DNA of 64,000 bases from Cohnella endophytica (GTDB taxonomy: Bacteria; Bacillota; Bacilli; Paenibacillales; Paenibacillaceae): the NCBI RefSeq assembly GCF_003628305.1, contig NZ_RBZM01000002.1, positions 1-64,000 on the forward strand, in the 5' to 3' direction. Position numbers and translations under genes: made by a program. Shown in pieces: positions 43,047-49,944 of this stretch. The notes beneath the pieces are model-generated. The model was not told where the DNA came from and ran no database searches. It saw only the letters and a list, made by a program, of their open reading frames with translations. Numbering within the stretch: position 1 is the first letter of the stretch; every line of letters starts with the position of its first letter.

Positions 43047-43077
43047 TGCATACAATCCCCCCCTCTTCTGCATGCTA
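43047..43077 (+). promoter_or_regulatory. sigma-G/sigma-F-like promoter of cdaS
   Basis: TGCATA, 18 bases, CATGCTA. This matches the sigma-G pattern (TGAATA, 17-18 bases, CATACTA) except at one base in each element. The -10 element ends 33 bases before the cdaS ATG, and GGAGAAGTGAG provides the ribosome binding site. Known cdaS genes are forespore-expressed under sigma-G. Confidence 0.65.
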
Positions 43078-43110
43078 AAACGGAATAGGTCAGAGGAGAA
43101 GTGAGAAAGT

Positions 43111-43728
43111 ATGTCGATAACATCAAGCAATTGCGATTTCTCGCCGATGAAGAAGCTGATTAAGGAAGACCTTCAGCAGATGATCTTCAAGATCGAATCG
43201 CTCATAAATACGCTGGACGATGAAGAAGAATGCGTTCTTGGCGAATTCGAGAAGGTCAAGAAAGGCTTTCTCGGTATCGAATCGAGCGCGGCGACTTTTT
43301 ACTTGAATTGTTATTTGTCTCCTTTTATCGAGCGATACATGGACTTGTCCTTAACGATTCAAAGTCTATCCGAACGCCGGCATGGCGCCTTGATCGCCGT
43401 GCAGCGAAGCGATTCGCTCGATACGCTCATTCAACCGGGGATATCGGTGGGCGCCCCCGTCTCCCATACTTTGCTGGAGTCCATTTTCTATCCGGGAAGT
43501 CCGCTCCATGACGGCGCCGTGCTGATCAAAGCGAATCAAATCGTGTCCGCCAAGCACATCCTTCCATTGACGTCCGTCCAAAATAACGAACGGATCACGG
43601 GTACCCGGCATCGTGCCGCGGTCGGCTTGACCGAGCTAAGCGACGCGATCGTACTCGTCGTATCCGAAGAAACGGGAAAAGCCTCTTTCGCGAACAAGGG
43701 ACAGCTCTTTCCCGTCATCACTCCCTGA
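43111..43728 (+). CDS. cdaS: sporulation-specific diadenylate cyclase
   Basis: 205 residues, the CdaS size. The N-terminal helical region (about 12-80, KKLIKEDLQQMIFKIESLINTL) is the autoinhibitory helical bundle typical of CdaS. The DAC domain (about 85-200) has both active-site motifs, DGA at 134-136 (LHDGAVLIK) and RHR at 166-168 (TGTRHRAAVG). It joins two ATP molecules into cyclic di-AMP in the forespore and is needed for efficient germination in relatives. A sigma-G-like promoter precedes it. Confidence 0.95.
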   Translation: MSITSSNCDFSPMKKLIKEDLQQMIFKIESLINTLDDEEECVLGEFEKVKKGFLGIESSAATFYLNCYLSPFIERYMDLSLTIQSLSERRHGALIAVQRSDSLDTLIQPGISVGAPVSHTLLESIFYPGSPLHDGAVLIKANQIVSAKHILPLTSVQNNERITGTRHRAAVGLTELSDAIVLVVSEETGKASFANKGQLFPVITP

Positions 43729-43741
43729 GCACTATTGCCTT

Positions 43742-44125
43742 CTAGGCTCTCTTAAACTCCTTAAATCTCGTTCCTTGGTACGTTAACGCTCCTTGATCTC
43801 CGCTTGCGAGCATTCCGTATTGTTTGCCATGGACCGGGAGTTCGATTCGCGAACGGTCGTCCATCTCGAAAGTAACATAATAATTCGTGGTCGCGCTCGA
43901 ATCTCCCGATCCGCCCCATACTTCCGTCCGTTTGTCCACCACGAAGCAATTGACCGTTCTTAGCTCGGAGGCGTTGTTCCTTAACCAAATTCTTAACCCT
44001 TTTACGATAATGAATAGAAAAGTGCCTACAACTAAAGTAATAAGGATTCCGCCGAATATTTTGAAAAACAACGGTACTTCCGAAATGAATCCCCAAAAAC
44101 CGCTCGGCTCCCCGAAATTGCCCAT
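43742..44125 (-). CDS. DUF2500 family membrane protein
   Basis: 127 residues. One membrane helix (about 22-45, FFKIFGGILITLVVGTFLFIIV), then a cytoplasmic or external beta-rich domain with ELRTVNCFVVDKRTEVWGG, ATTNYYVTFEMDDRSRIELPV and YGMLASGDQGALTYQGTRFKEF. This matches DUF2500, a family of unknown function found in many Bacillales and enterobacteria. Its 3' end faces cdaS. Confidence 0.85.
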   Translation of the reverse strand: MGNFGEPSGFWGFISEVPLFFKIFGGILITLVVGTFLFIIVKGLRIWLRNNASELRTVNCFVVDKRTEVWGGSGDSSATTNYYVTFEMDDRSRIELPVHGKQYGMLASGDQGALTYQGTRFKEFKRA

Positions 44126-44177
44126 ATGTGCTTCCTCCCCCGATCCGACGACGAGCTCGCTCGTGTTGATCTTGCTA

Positions 44178-44888
44178 TTAGGATGTTTGGATGAAATCTC
44201 TGATCATTCTATAAAGCTTATCTTTCTCCGAATTTCGAATAGCGTGGCCTGACCGATCGAAGCTCTCCACGATAACTTGCGGATTCATATTCCGATAGGG
44301 TCGCAATCCTTCATCCTTAAGCAGGCTATCCGCTAACAAGCCCCGAAGTACGAGAAGTTGGTTCCCGTAGCTCATCTCGAACGTTCGTTGCACGGATTCT
44401 TTCTGTATCCCTCGAACTGCTTCCGGACGTATGTTCAGCTCCCTGGAAAAAGGAATCAAGTAGTTCTCGATATAATCCTCCGCCCATTCGGACGGCATCT
44501 GCTTATGCTCCGCCGGATAATCCTGCAGGATAGCCGACAAGACTGCGCGAGGGTATCTTTCCATGAATGCCAGCCCGTAAGATACGCCTCTGGAATACGC
44601 ATACAGATGGAATCGTTCTAGCTGCGCGTCTCTTACGACCGCTTCTAAATCCGACAAATGATGCTCAAGTGCGTAACCTTGCGATGGCGTAGAACTTAAG
44701 CCTCTCCCGCGGAAGGATAGAACTACGCAAGGTCGGGGATACAAATATTCCATTAGATCTTCGTATTCCTCCGCAGTCTCGGATAACCCCGGACAAATGA
44801 GCAGCGGTACCTCCTGCGAGTCCGTTACCGTACATAAATAATGAATGATAACCTCGCCATTTTCAGCGAAACGCGAATCCAGGTTCAT
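44178..44888 (-). CDS. alpha/beta hydrolase
   Basis: 236 residues from the ATG at 44888, preceded by GGGGGAT. An earlier ATG lacks a ribosome binding site. The alpha/beta fold is visible in VPLLICPGLSETAEEYEDLM (oxyanion region), SFRGRGLSSTPSQGYALEHHLSDLEAVV, the nucleophile elbow LYAYSRGVSYG (Ser about 98, in the unusual form YSRG), and the terminal His in FDRSGHAIRNSE. The substrate is unknown. Confidence 0.87.
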   Translation of the reverse strand: MNLDSRFAENGEVIIHYLCTVTDSQEVPLLICPGLSETAEEYEDLMEYLYPRPCVVLSFRGRGLSSTPSQGYALEHHLSDLEAVVRDAQLERFHLYAYSRGVSYGLAFMERYPRAVLSAILQDYPAEHKQMPSEWAEDYIENYLIPFSRELNIRPEAVRGIQKESVQRTFEMSYGNQLLVLRGLLADSLLKDEGLRPYRNMNPQVIVESFDRSGHAIRNSEKDKLYRMIRDFIQTS

Positions 44889-44980
44889 CGTATCCCCCGC
44901 TTTTTGCAACTTTACGTTTACCAGAGCGTCTAATTTTCAGGAAATTAATGGTTGTTATTCTCGATATCGGAGGTGCCTGT

Positions 44981-45805
44981 ATGAAAAAGTTGCAAATCAT
45001 TGTCATTCTATCGCTCGCGTTAGCGTTACTATGCATTCGTACGTCCGATGCCAGTGCGAAATCCGCGGTATATCCGAACGTTCGAATCCAATCAACCGTC
45101 CTTCATGACTTCTCGTTCAATGGCAAACTCGTTAACGGTCGGACTTACGTGGACGCAAAAGGTTTGCTGAAATGCTTGCCTTTCTCCACGAGACCGGACG
45201 ACGCCGTTTGGGTAGCGGAAACGAAGACGCTTTTCGTTCTTGGAGAAAGCTACCCGGGGCTGAAAACCGAAAGATTGAAATTCGCAAACGGCTCTTCCGC
45301 ATGGAAAATCGGAGACCACGAGGTTCGCCAAATGAGCGCCAAGGCCGTCATGATCGAAGGAAATCTCTACGTTCCGCTCAAAGATATCGCCGATTATTAT
45401 CACCTTAACCTCGTAGTGAACAAAAACCGCACAGTCCGTATCTCCAAAACCGCTTCCAAAGAGAAAACCGTTATCGCGAATACGGTCAAATTGGCTAAAG
45501 CGGACGTAGATCGCTTGATTGAGCTGACCAACGCGCATATCCGTTATGCTAACGACAGGGATTTCAACCGCTACGCGGAGACGTTCTACACCAAGCCAAA
45601 AGCATTCGTTGAAGACCAAGCCATGTTCATGGTATGGATGGATGCATCAGCCAATAAATTGAAGCTCAGGAGGATCGACTTCGTCTCCGCGGATGATGTC
45701 AACGGCACTAAAAGAGTCATCGCCGACGTGAAGTGGACGGATCGGGAGATGCAAATCGCTTATCTGTTCAAAGACAAACAATGGAAGATCGGTTCATTGG
45801 ATTAA
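44981..45805 (+). CDS. secreted copper-amine-oxidase-N domain protein
   Basis: 274 residues from the ATG at 44981 with CGGAGGTG upstream. Signal peptide about 1-27 (LQIIVILSLALALLCI). Residues 30-165 contain the copper-amine-oxidase N-terminal-like module (GKLVNGRTYVDAKGLLKCLPF; MIEGNLYVPLKDIADYYHLNLVVNKNRTVRI). The C-terminal 100 residues resemble a SnoaL/NTF2-like cone (LIELTNAHIRYANDRDFNRYAETF...IADVKWTDREMQIAYLFKDKQWKIGSL). Probably a cell-wall-associated protein of unknown role. Its stop overlaps the next convergent gene by four bases. Confidence 0.83.
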   Translation: MKKLQIIVILSLALALLCIRTSDASAKSAVYPNVRIQSTVLHDFSFNGKLVNGRTYVDAKGLLKCLPFSTRPDDAVWVAETKTLFVLGESYPGLKTERLKFANGSSAWKIGDHEVRQMSAKAVMIEGNLYVPLKDIADYYHLNLVVNKNRTVRISKTASKEKTVIANTVKLAKADVDRLIELTNAHIRYANDRDFNRYAETFYTKPKAFVEDQAMFMVWMDASANKLKLRRIDFVSADDVNGTKRVIADVKWTDREMQIAYLFKDKQWKIGSLD

Positions 45806-46272
45806 TCGACGTCGGGAAAATAAGATTTCATTATTTTCTCGACCTCGTCTTTCCGATGTAAGCGGGTAATCAGTTGAACGGCGTTAAGACGATTCTTGAC
45901 CGCGAGCTCGACGACAAGCTTTCTCTTGCCAATAACATCGTAATGATAATGATAAATTCGATCGCGCGAAATGAATTCGTACCCGACTTTAACGCCGTTC
46001 CGGCCTAAATACGCCCTCAGGAACAGGAAATAATACGGCGTCCAGAAGACGAAAAAAGCGATAAAAATAAGTACGTAGCTTCGACCGATCCAAGGCGCAA
46101 CGACTCCGAAATAGATCAAAAACAACAATATATTCAATAAATAGACTTTGCCGTTAATGAACCGTTCCTCGAAAGCGAACAAAATCTCTCCGCATTTCCT
46201 TCTAGCAACATACGCCTTCGCCGCGAATGCGAGCATGATCAAGATGACTATGGCAACGAAATTAGTGCTCAT
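45802..46272 (-). CDS. membrane protein of unknown function
   Basis: 156 residues from the ATG at 46272 with GGGAG upstream. Three hydrophobic segments: FVAIVILIMLAFAAKAYVA, YLLNILLFLIYFGVVAPWI and YVLIFIAFFVFWTPYYFLFL. The C-terminal cytoplasmic part (YEFISRDRIYHYHYDVIGKRKLVVELAVKNRLNAVQLITRL) is like a small PH-type or YcxB-like tail. No family is named with confidence. It follows the 93-residue gene at 29-bp spacing and probably shares an operon. Confidence 0.72.
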   Translation of the reverse strand: MSTNFVAIVILIMLAFAAKAYVARRKCGEILFAFEERFINGKVYLLNILLFLIYFGVVAPWIGRSYVLIFIAFFVFWTPYYFLFLRAYLGRNGVKVGYEFISRDRIYHYHYDVIGKRKLVVELAVKNRLNAVQLITRLHRKDEVEKIMKSYFPDVD

Positions 46273-46300
46273 CCCTCGATCGCTCCCTTTCTTCTTCGCA

Positions 46301-46582
46301 TTAAGGTCCCGATCCTGTGGAAGTAACGCGCCAACCCAGCGCGTTTTTCTTGACGTAGAAATACGACTGTGAAAGGTCGTTAACTTCATATTCGTCGCCG
46401 TAACGCGGATCATTCTTAATCGTGCCTTCATGGATCGACTTCGTTATCGCTTTCATCGGGTGAAAGCTAAAGAACAAATGTTTGCGGACCGCGATTTCAG
46501 GCGTCGGCGAAGGGAAAAATACGAGATAAACGATCAAAAGCGCGAACAAAGCGTATAACCGTTTTATTTTTGTCCGGCTCAA
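46301..46582 (-). CDS. small membrane-anchored protein of unknown function
   Basis: 93 residues from a TTG at 46582, chosen because GGGAGGGG lies seven bases upstream. An ATG ten codons earlier has no such site. One membrane segment (LYALFALLIVYLVFF) is followed by an external domain of about 65 residues ending YEVNDLSQSYFYVKKNALGWRVTSTG. No family is recognised. First gene of a two-gene unit with the 156-residue membrane protein. Confidence 0.65.
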   Translation of the reverse strand: MSRTKIKRLYALFALLIVYLVFFPSPTPEIAVRKHLFFSFHPMKAITKSIHEGTIKNDPRYGDEYEVNDLSQSYFYVKKNALGWRVTSTGSGP

Positions 46583-46761
46583 ACCTTCCCCTCCCGTTCC
46601 CCCCATATTCATTAAAGCGTTAAGAGTCGCTAATGATATAACGGAAATTCTCCAGGGTTGGTTGCTCCATTTCCGGTGCTTTCTTCACTTGATCGTAATA
46701 GCTTCACAACCTTACTCAAAGCCGTTCGTAACGGCACTCTGCTAGGAAGTACGCAGAAATC

Positions 46762-46937
46762 CCTGCAAATGCGCAGGAAAAAGTGCACTGTTCGAGTAAA
46801 ATTGGGACGATTCCTGCAAATATGCAGCTTTCTAGCGCGATTCGCAGAGAACTCGGATGAGTTTCGATTAATTCCTGCATATTCGCAGGAATTTGCAATC
46901 TTACGTAATAATGCGTCGAAAACCTGCATATTCGCAT
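46762..46937. repeat. four CCTGCA...GCAGG repeats, helically spaced
   Basis: Short imperfect palindromes CCTGCAAATGCGCAGG, CCTGCAAATATGCAG, CCTGCATATTCGCAGG and CCTGCATATTCGCAT begin at 46762, 46813, 46874 and 46923, with spacings of 51, 61 and 49 bp. Spacers share a loose TTC.AGT..G..TTCGA pattern. The array lies in a 409-bp gap between two minus-strand genes. No protein gene is supported there. Confidence 0.75.
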
Positions 46938-46991
46938 CTTTCAGTGCGTGTTCGAAATCGACCTACCCGATGCCGCAACAACTCGGGCTAA

Positions 46992-47753
46992 TCAAATCGA
47001 AGGCATTACATTTCCGCCGCTTACAGGAACGTAGGCACCGGTAATAAAGCTGGCGAGATCGGAAGCAAGAAAAGCAACGACATTCGCGATCTCCTGATCG
47101 GTTCCGCGCCTCTTCAGAGGGACGGTCTGTTCGTAGGACTCGCTGTGCTCCGTCTTATTCTCGCGGTCGCGATCGCTGATCGTCCAGCCAGGCGCTACTT
47201 GGTTAACCGTAATCTGATGCTCGCCGATTTCCTTGGCTAGGACGCGGTATACCCCGTCCATCCCCCGTTTGCCCGCAACGTAGGCGGATTGGGACGGAAA
47301 ATTCTGCATCGAGCATTCCGTGTTAATTCCGATGAATCTCCCCCACTTCCGTTCGATCATCGCCGGGGCAAATGTTTTCGCCAAGTAGACGCTCTGCATC
47401 ACGCAGGATTCGAATTGGCTCTCGTAGTCTTCGGGCGCTTGTTCCAGAATACTCGTCCATTGATATTGCACGACCGCGTTTGCGACGACGATATCGACGG
47501 AGCCTAACTGATCTTGAACCGTTTCTTTCATTGCCAGTATCGATTGAAGACTCGTAATGTCGCCTTGAACGATCGTCGCGCGCACGCCGTAGGCATGGAT
47601 CTCGTCTAGGAGCTCGTTTGCTTTAGCCTCGTTGTTGCGGTATTGAATCGCAATGTTCGCTCCGCATTCGGCCAACGTTCTGGCCATCACTCGGCCCAGC
47701 TGTCCGGTTGCTCCGGTAATAAGGGCCGTCTTGTTTTTCAAATCGATTTGCAT
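46992..47753 (-). CDS. short-chain dehydrogenase/reductase
   Basis: 253 residues from the ATG at 47753 with GAGGGGA upstream. NAD(P) motif TALITGATGQLGRVMAR at 8-24, NAVVQYQWTS near 85, active-site Ser region INTECSMQNF, and YVAGKRG (Tyr-x-x-x-Lys near 155). C-terminal LASFITGAYVPVSGGNVMPS. The classical SDR fold of 3-oxoacyl-ACP-reductase type suggests oxidation or reduction of a small alcohol or keto compound. No neighbour indicates the substrate. Confidence 0.92.
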   Translation of the reverse strand: MQIDLKNKTALITGATGQLGRVMARTLAECGANIAIQYRNNEAKANELLDEIHAYGVRATIVQGDITSLQSILAMKETVQDQLGSVDIVVANAVVQYQWTSILEQAPEDYESQFESCVMQSVYLAKTFAPAMIERKWGRFIGINTECSMQNFPSQSAYVAGKRGMDGVYRVLAKEIGEHQITVNQVAPGWTISDRDRENKTEHSESYEQTVPLKRRGTDQEIANVVAFLASDLASFITGAYVPVSGGNVMPSI

Positions 47754-47809
47754 GGTATAGTTCCCCTCTCGCGTTTTCTCTTTTCTCAATGATAGGCATC
47801 TTCTGCCAA

Positions 47810-47842
47810 AAAAACAACAAAAAGCCGCGTCTCCGCGGCTTT
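47810..47842 (-). terminator. intrinsic terminator of the merR-thioredoxin operon
   Basis: Nine-base arms (AAAGCCGCG / CGCGGCTTT) with a short loop, followed on the minus strand by a T-rich run. It lies five bases after the thioredoxin stop codon. Confidence 0.88.
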
Positions 47843-47846
47843 CTTC

Positions 47847-48164
47847 TTAAGCGTATTTAGCCAGCAAGCTCTCGTATACGGATTTCGGGCGAAGGCCGAC
47901 GAGCTTCTCGACAGGCTCTCCGTTATGAAACACGATTACGGTAGGCATGGATAGAACCCCGTATTCAGACGCGATGGACGGAGAATCGTCGCAATTCACC
48001 TCGAGAACGGACACCCGGCCGGCATTCTCCTCGCTGAGTTCATCCAATATGGGCTTAAGCACTTTGCATGGCGGACACCAAGGCGCGCCGAAATCGACCA
48101 TTGTAACTCCCTGTTGCTTGATACTGACCTGAAACGTCTCGTCATTCACCAGATTCAAGGACAT
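47847..48164 (-). CDS. thioredoxin
   Basis: 105 residues, full thioredoxin fold. The active site is GAPWCPPCKVLKPILDEL, with CPPC instead of the classical CGPC, which usually shifts the redox potential. The cis-Pro loop SMPTVIVFHNGEPVEKLVG is intact. It reduces protein disulfides in the cytoplasm. Co-transcribed with the MerR regulator 25 bases upstream, it is probably an inducible, stress-linked copy rather than the housekeeping TrxA. Confidence 0.9.
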   Translation of the reverse strand: MSLNLVNDETFQVSIKQQGVTMVDFGAPWCPPCKVLKPILDELSEENAGRVSVLEVNCDDSPSIASEYGVLSMPTVIVFHNGEPVEKLVGLRPKSVYESLLAKYA

Positions 48165-48189
48165 TTGTCGTTCCTCCTCTACAGATAGA

Positions 48190-48537
48190 TTAACTCTCCT
48201 GTATCGAACGGATGCGGTCCAGCAAGTTCGATTTGATCTGGTACAATTGATGGATCTGGTCGTCGATTTCCTTCAGCTTGAGCTCGTAGATCGGAAGCAC
48301 TTCCTGGCAGAATGCCTCTTTGTTCTTGAGCACGCAACCAAGGAAACTCGCGATCTGCTCCGTCGTGATCCCTAACCCGAGATAGAACTGGATCGTCCGC
48401 ACCTGATCTTCCGCCAACGGGGAATATTCGCGATAGCCGTTATCCATCCGTACTGACGTCAACAGCTTCTGTTGCTCGTAATAGCGCAGCGAACGAATGC
48501 TGACTCCGGTTCGCGCGGAGAGCTCTCCGATTCTCAC
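48190..48537 (-). CDS. MerR family transcriptional regulator
   Basis: 115 residues from a GTG at 48537 with AAGGGGGA upstream. It starts MRIGELSARTGVSIRSLRYYEQQKLL, the MerR HTH. The coiled-coil dimerisation helix runs about 80-112. One Cys in FLGCVLKNKEAFCQE and a second nearby (spacing about ten residues) could act as thiol or metal sensor. It is the first gene of the operon with thioredoxin. The promoter has the long-spacer palindrome typical of MerR targets, so autoregulation is likely. Confidence 0.9.
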   Translation of the reverse strand: MRIGELSARTGVSIRSLRYYEQQKLLTSVRMDNGYREYSPLAEDQVRTIQFYLGLGITTEQIASFLGCVLKNKEAFCQEVLPIYELKLKEIDDQIHQLYQIKSNLLDRIRSIQES

Positions 48538-48572
48538 GTGGATTCCCCCTTAGTTCCGATCGATACGAGACC

Positions 48573-48604
48573 AGTATAAACCCTGACATTAATGTCAGGG
48601 TCAA
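48573..48604 (-). promoter_or_regulatory. MerR-type promoter with 22-bp perfect palindrome
   Basis: On the minus strand -35 TTGACC, a 20-base spacer and -10 TATACT. The spacer region holds the perfect palindrome ACCCTGACATT/AATGTCAGGGT (48580-48601). A 19-20-base spacer with a central palindrome is the hallmark of promoters that MerR proteins activate by DNA distortion. Confidence 0.8.
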
Positions 48605-48612
48605 GAGGCAAA

Positions 48613-49929
48613 TTAATCTCTTTCGTAGATCGAGCCGGATCGGCTGGCGAAGAACTCGGCATATACTTTCTCGGCGTAAGCGTCCGTCATACCCGAGATG
48701 TAATCTGCCGCCAATCGTTCCCAGCTCCACTTATCCTTCTGAGCCTCGTAGCTCTCCAGCCAGTCCGGCGGAATGATGAGGCGACCGGCCTCGTAGGTTT
48801 TGAAGCTTCCCCACAGGCGTTCTATCATCACTTCGCTTCGCTTATGCAGCCGTTGTACGCGGAAGTCCTTGATCAAGGTTACCCAAGCGAGCTTCTTCAA
48901 GATTTCCATCGTGCGAAGCAGCTCCAGATTCGTACTTCCGTCACGGATAAGCGTGACTTTTTTCCATCCTGAATCCGGATCGTCGATAATTCCGACCTCG
49001 TTCGCGAACGCGCGAACCCAGCGGGCTTTCATCTCGCGGCGCGTTTTAGAGGGCTCGCGGTCGCACTCGGCATAAATAATCTCCCATTGCTCGAGGTAGT
49101 TTATCAGTACCTGTTTGACCATCGCGGATTGATCGACGTTCTCCCATTTCGTCTCGTCGTAGCTCGGATCGTTCGTGATCTCATGCACGACATGAGCGAC
49201 CAGTCTATCGTCCTCGAAGAAGCCCCGGTCCATCTGGATTTTGCCGGCTCGGATCCCGTCTTCGAGATCGTGAGTGGAATAGGCGATATCGTCGCACAGG
49301 TCCATGAGCTGAGCCTCGAGCGTAGCGCAGCCGACTGGCATTTCCCAAGCTAGGCGAAGCGATTCGATGCCTTCCCATTCCTTACGGTAGACGCCTTTTT
49401 GCCTGCCCGGCTCGTCAATGCAGAACGGGTACTTGTTGATCGCAAGCAATACCGACGCCGTGAGATCCAATCCGCTGCCGCTGCCCGCTCGTTTCTCCAG
49501 AAACATGAGGATGCGGAAGTTCTGGGCGTTGCCCTCGTACTTCAGGCCATGCTCTTCCTGAAGGAGACGGTTCAGCACCTCTTCTCCCTTGTGGCCGAAT
49601 GGCGGATGTCCAAGATCATGCGCCAGCGACGCGCATTCGACGACCTCGGGATCGATCATGAGGCCCGGATGCTCCTTGTTCGCGAGAAACGCATAGCTTT
49701 TGCCGAGTTTTCTGGCCACCTCCCGGGCGATCTGGGATACTTCGAGCGAATGCGTTAACCTAGTCCGGTAATAGTCTCCCGAGCCCGCGCCGAACACCTG
49801 CGATTTGCCTTGCAATCTGCGGAAGGCCGGAGACTGGATGAGTCTGGCGTAATCCTTCTCGTATTCGTCCCGATCGTCGCCGGAATGGATGTTCTCCGTG
49901 TCGTATAGTCTCATTTTCCTCACGTTCAT
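48613..49929 (-). CDS. dgt: dGTP triphosphohydrolase family protein
   Basis: 438 residues, HD superfamily. QSPAFRRLQGKSQVFGAGSGDYYRTRLTHSLEVSQIAREVA (first metal His), CASLAHDLGHPPFGHKGEEVLNRL (HD motif) and LMDLCDDIAYSTHDLEDGI (third Asp) are all intact. Members cleave dGTP or other dNTPs to nucleoside and triphosphate, controlling dNTP pools. It begins 15 bases after the secA2 stop, with AGAGGTTG in that gap, so it is co-transcribed with secA2. Confidence 0.93.
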   Translation of the reverse strand: MNVRKMRLYDTENIHSGDDRDEYEKDYARLIQSPAFRRLQGKSQVFGAGSGDYYRTRLTHSLEVSQIAREVARKLGKSYAFLANKEHPGLMIDPEVVECASLAHDLGHPPFGHKGEEVLNRLLQEEHGLKYEGNAQNFRILMFLEKRAGSGSGLDLTASVLLAINKYPFCIDEPGRQKGVYRKEWEGIESLRLAWEMPVGCATLEAQLMDLCDDIAYSTHDLEDGIRAGKIQMDRGFFEDDRLVAHVVHEITNDPSYDETKWENVDQSAMVKQVLINYLEQWEIIYAECDREPSKTRREMKARWVRAFANEVGIIDDPDSGWKKVTLIRDGSTNLELLRTMEILKKLAWVTLIKDFRVQRLHKRSEVMIERLWGSFKTYEAGRLIIPPDWLESYEAQKDKWSWERLAADYISGMTDAYAEKVYAEFFASRSGSIYERD

Positions 49930-49944
49930 GCGACAACCTCTTTC

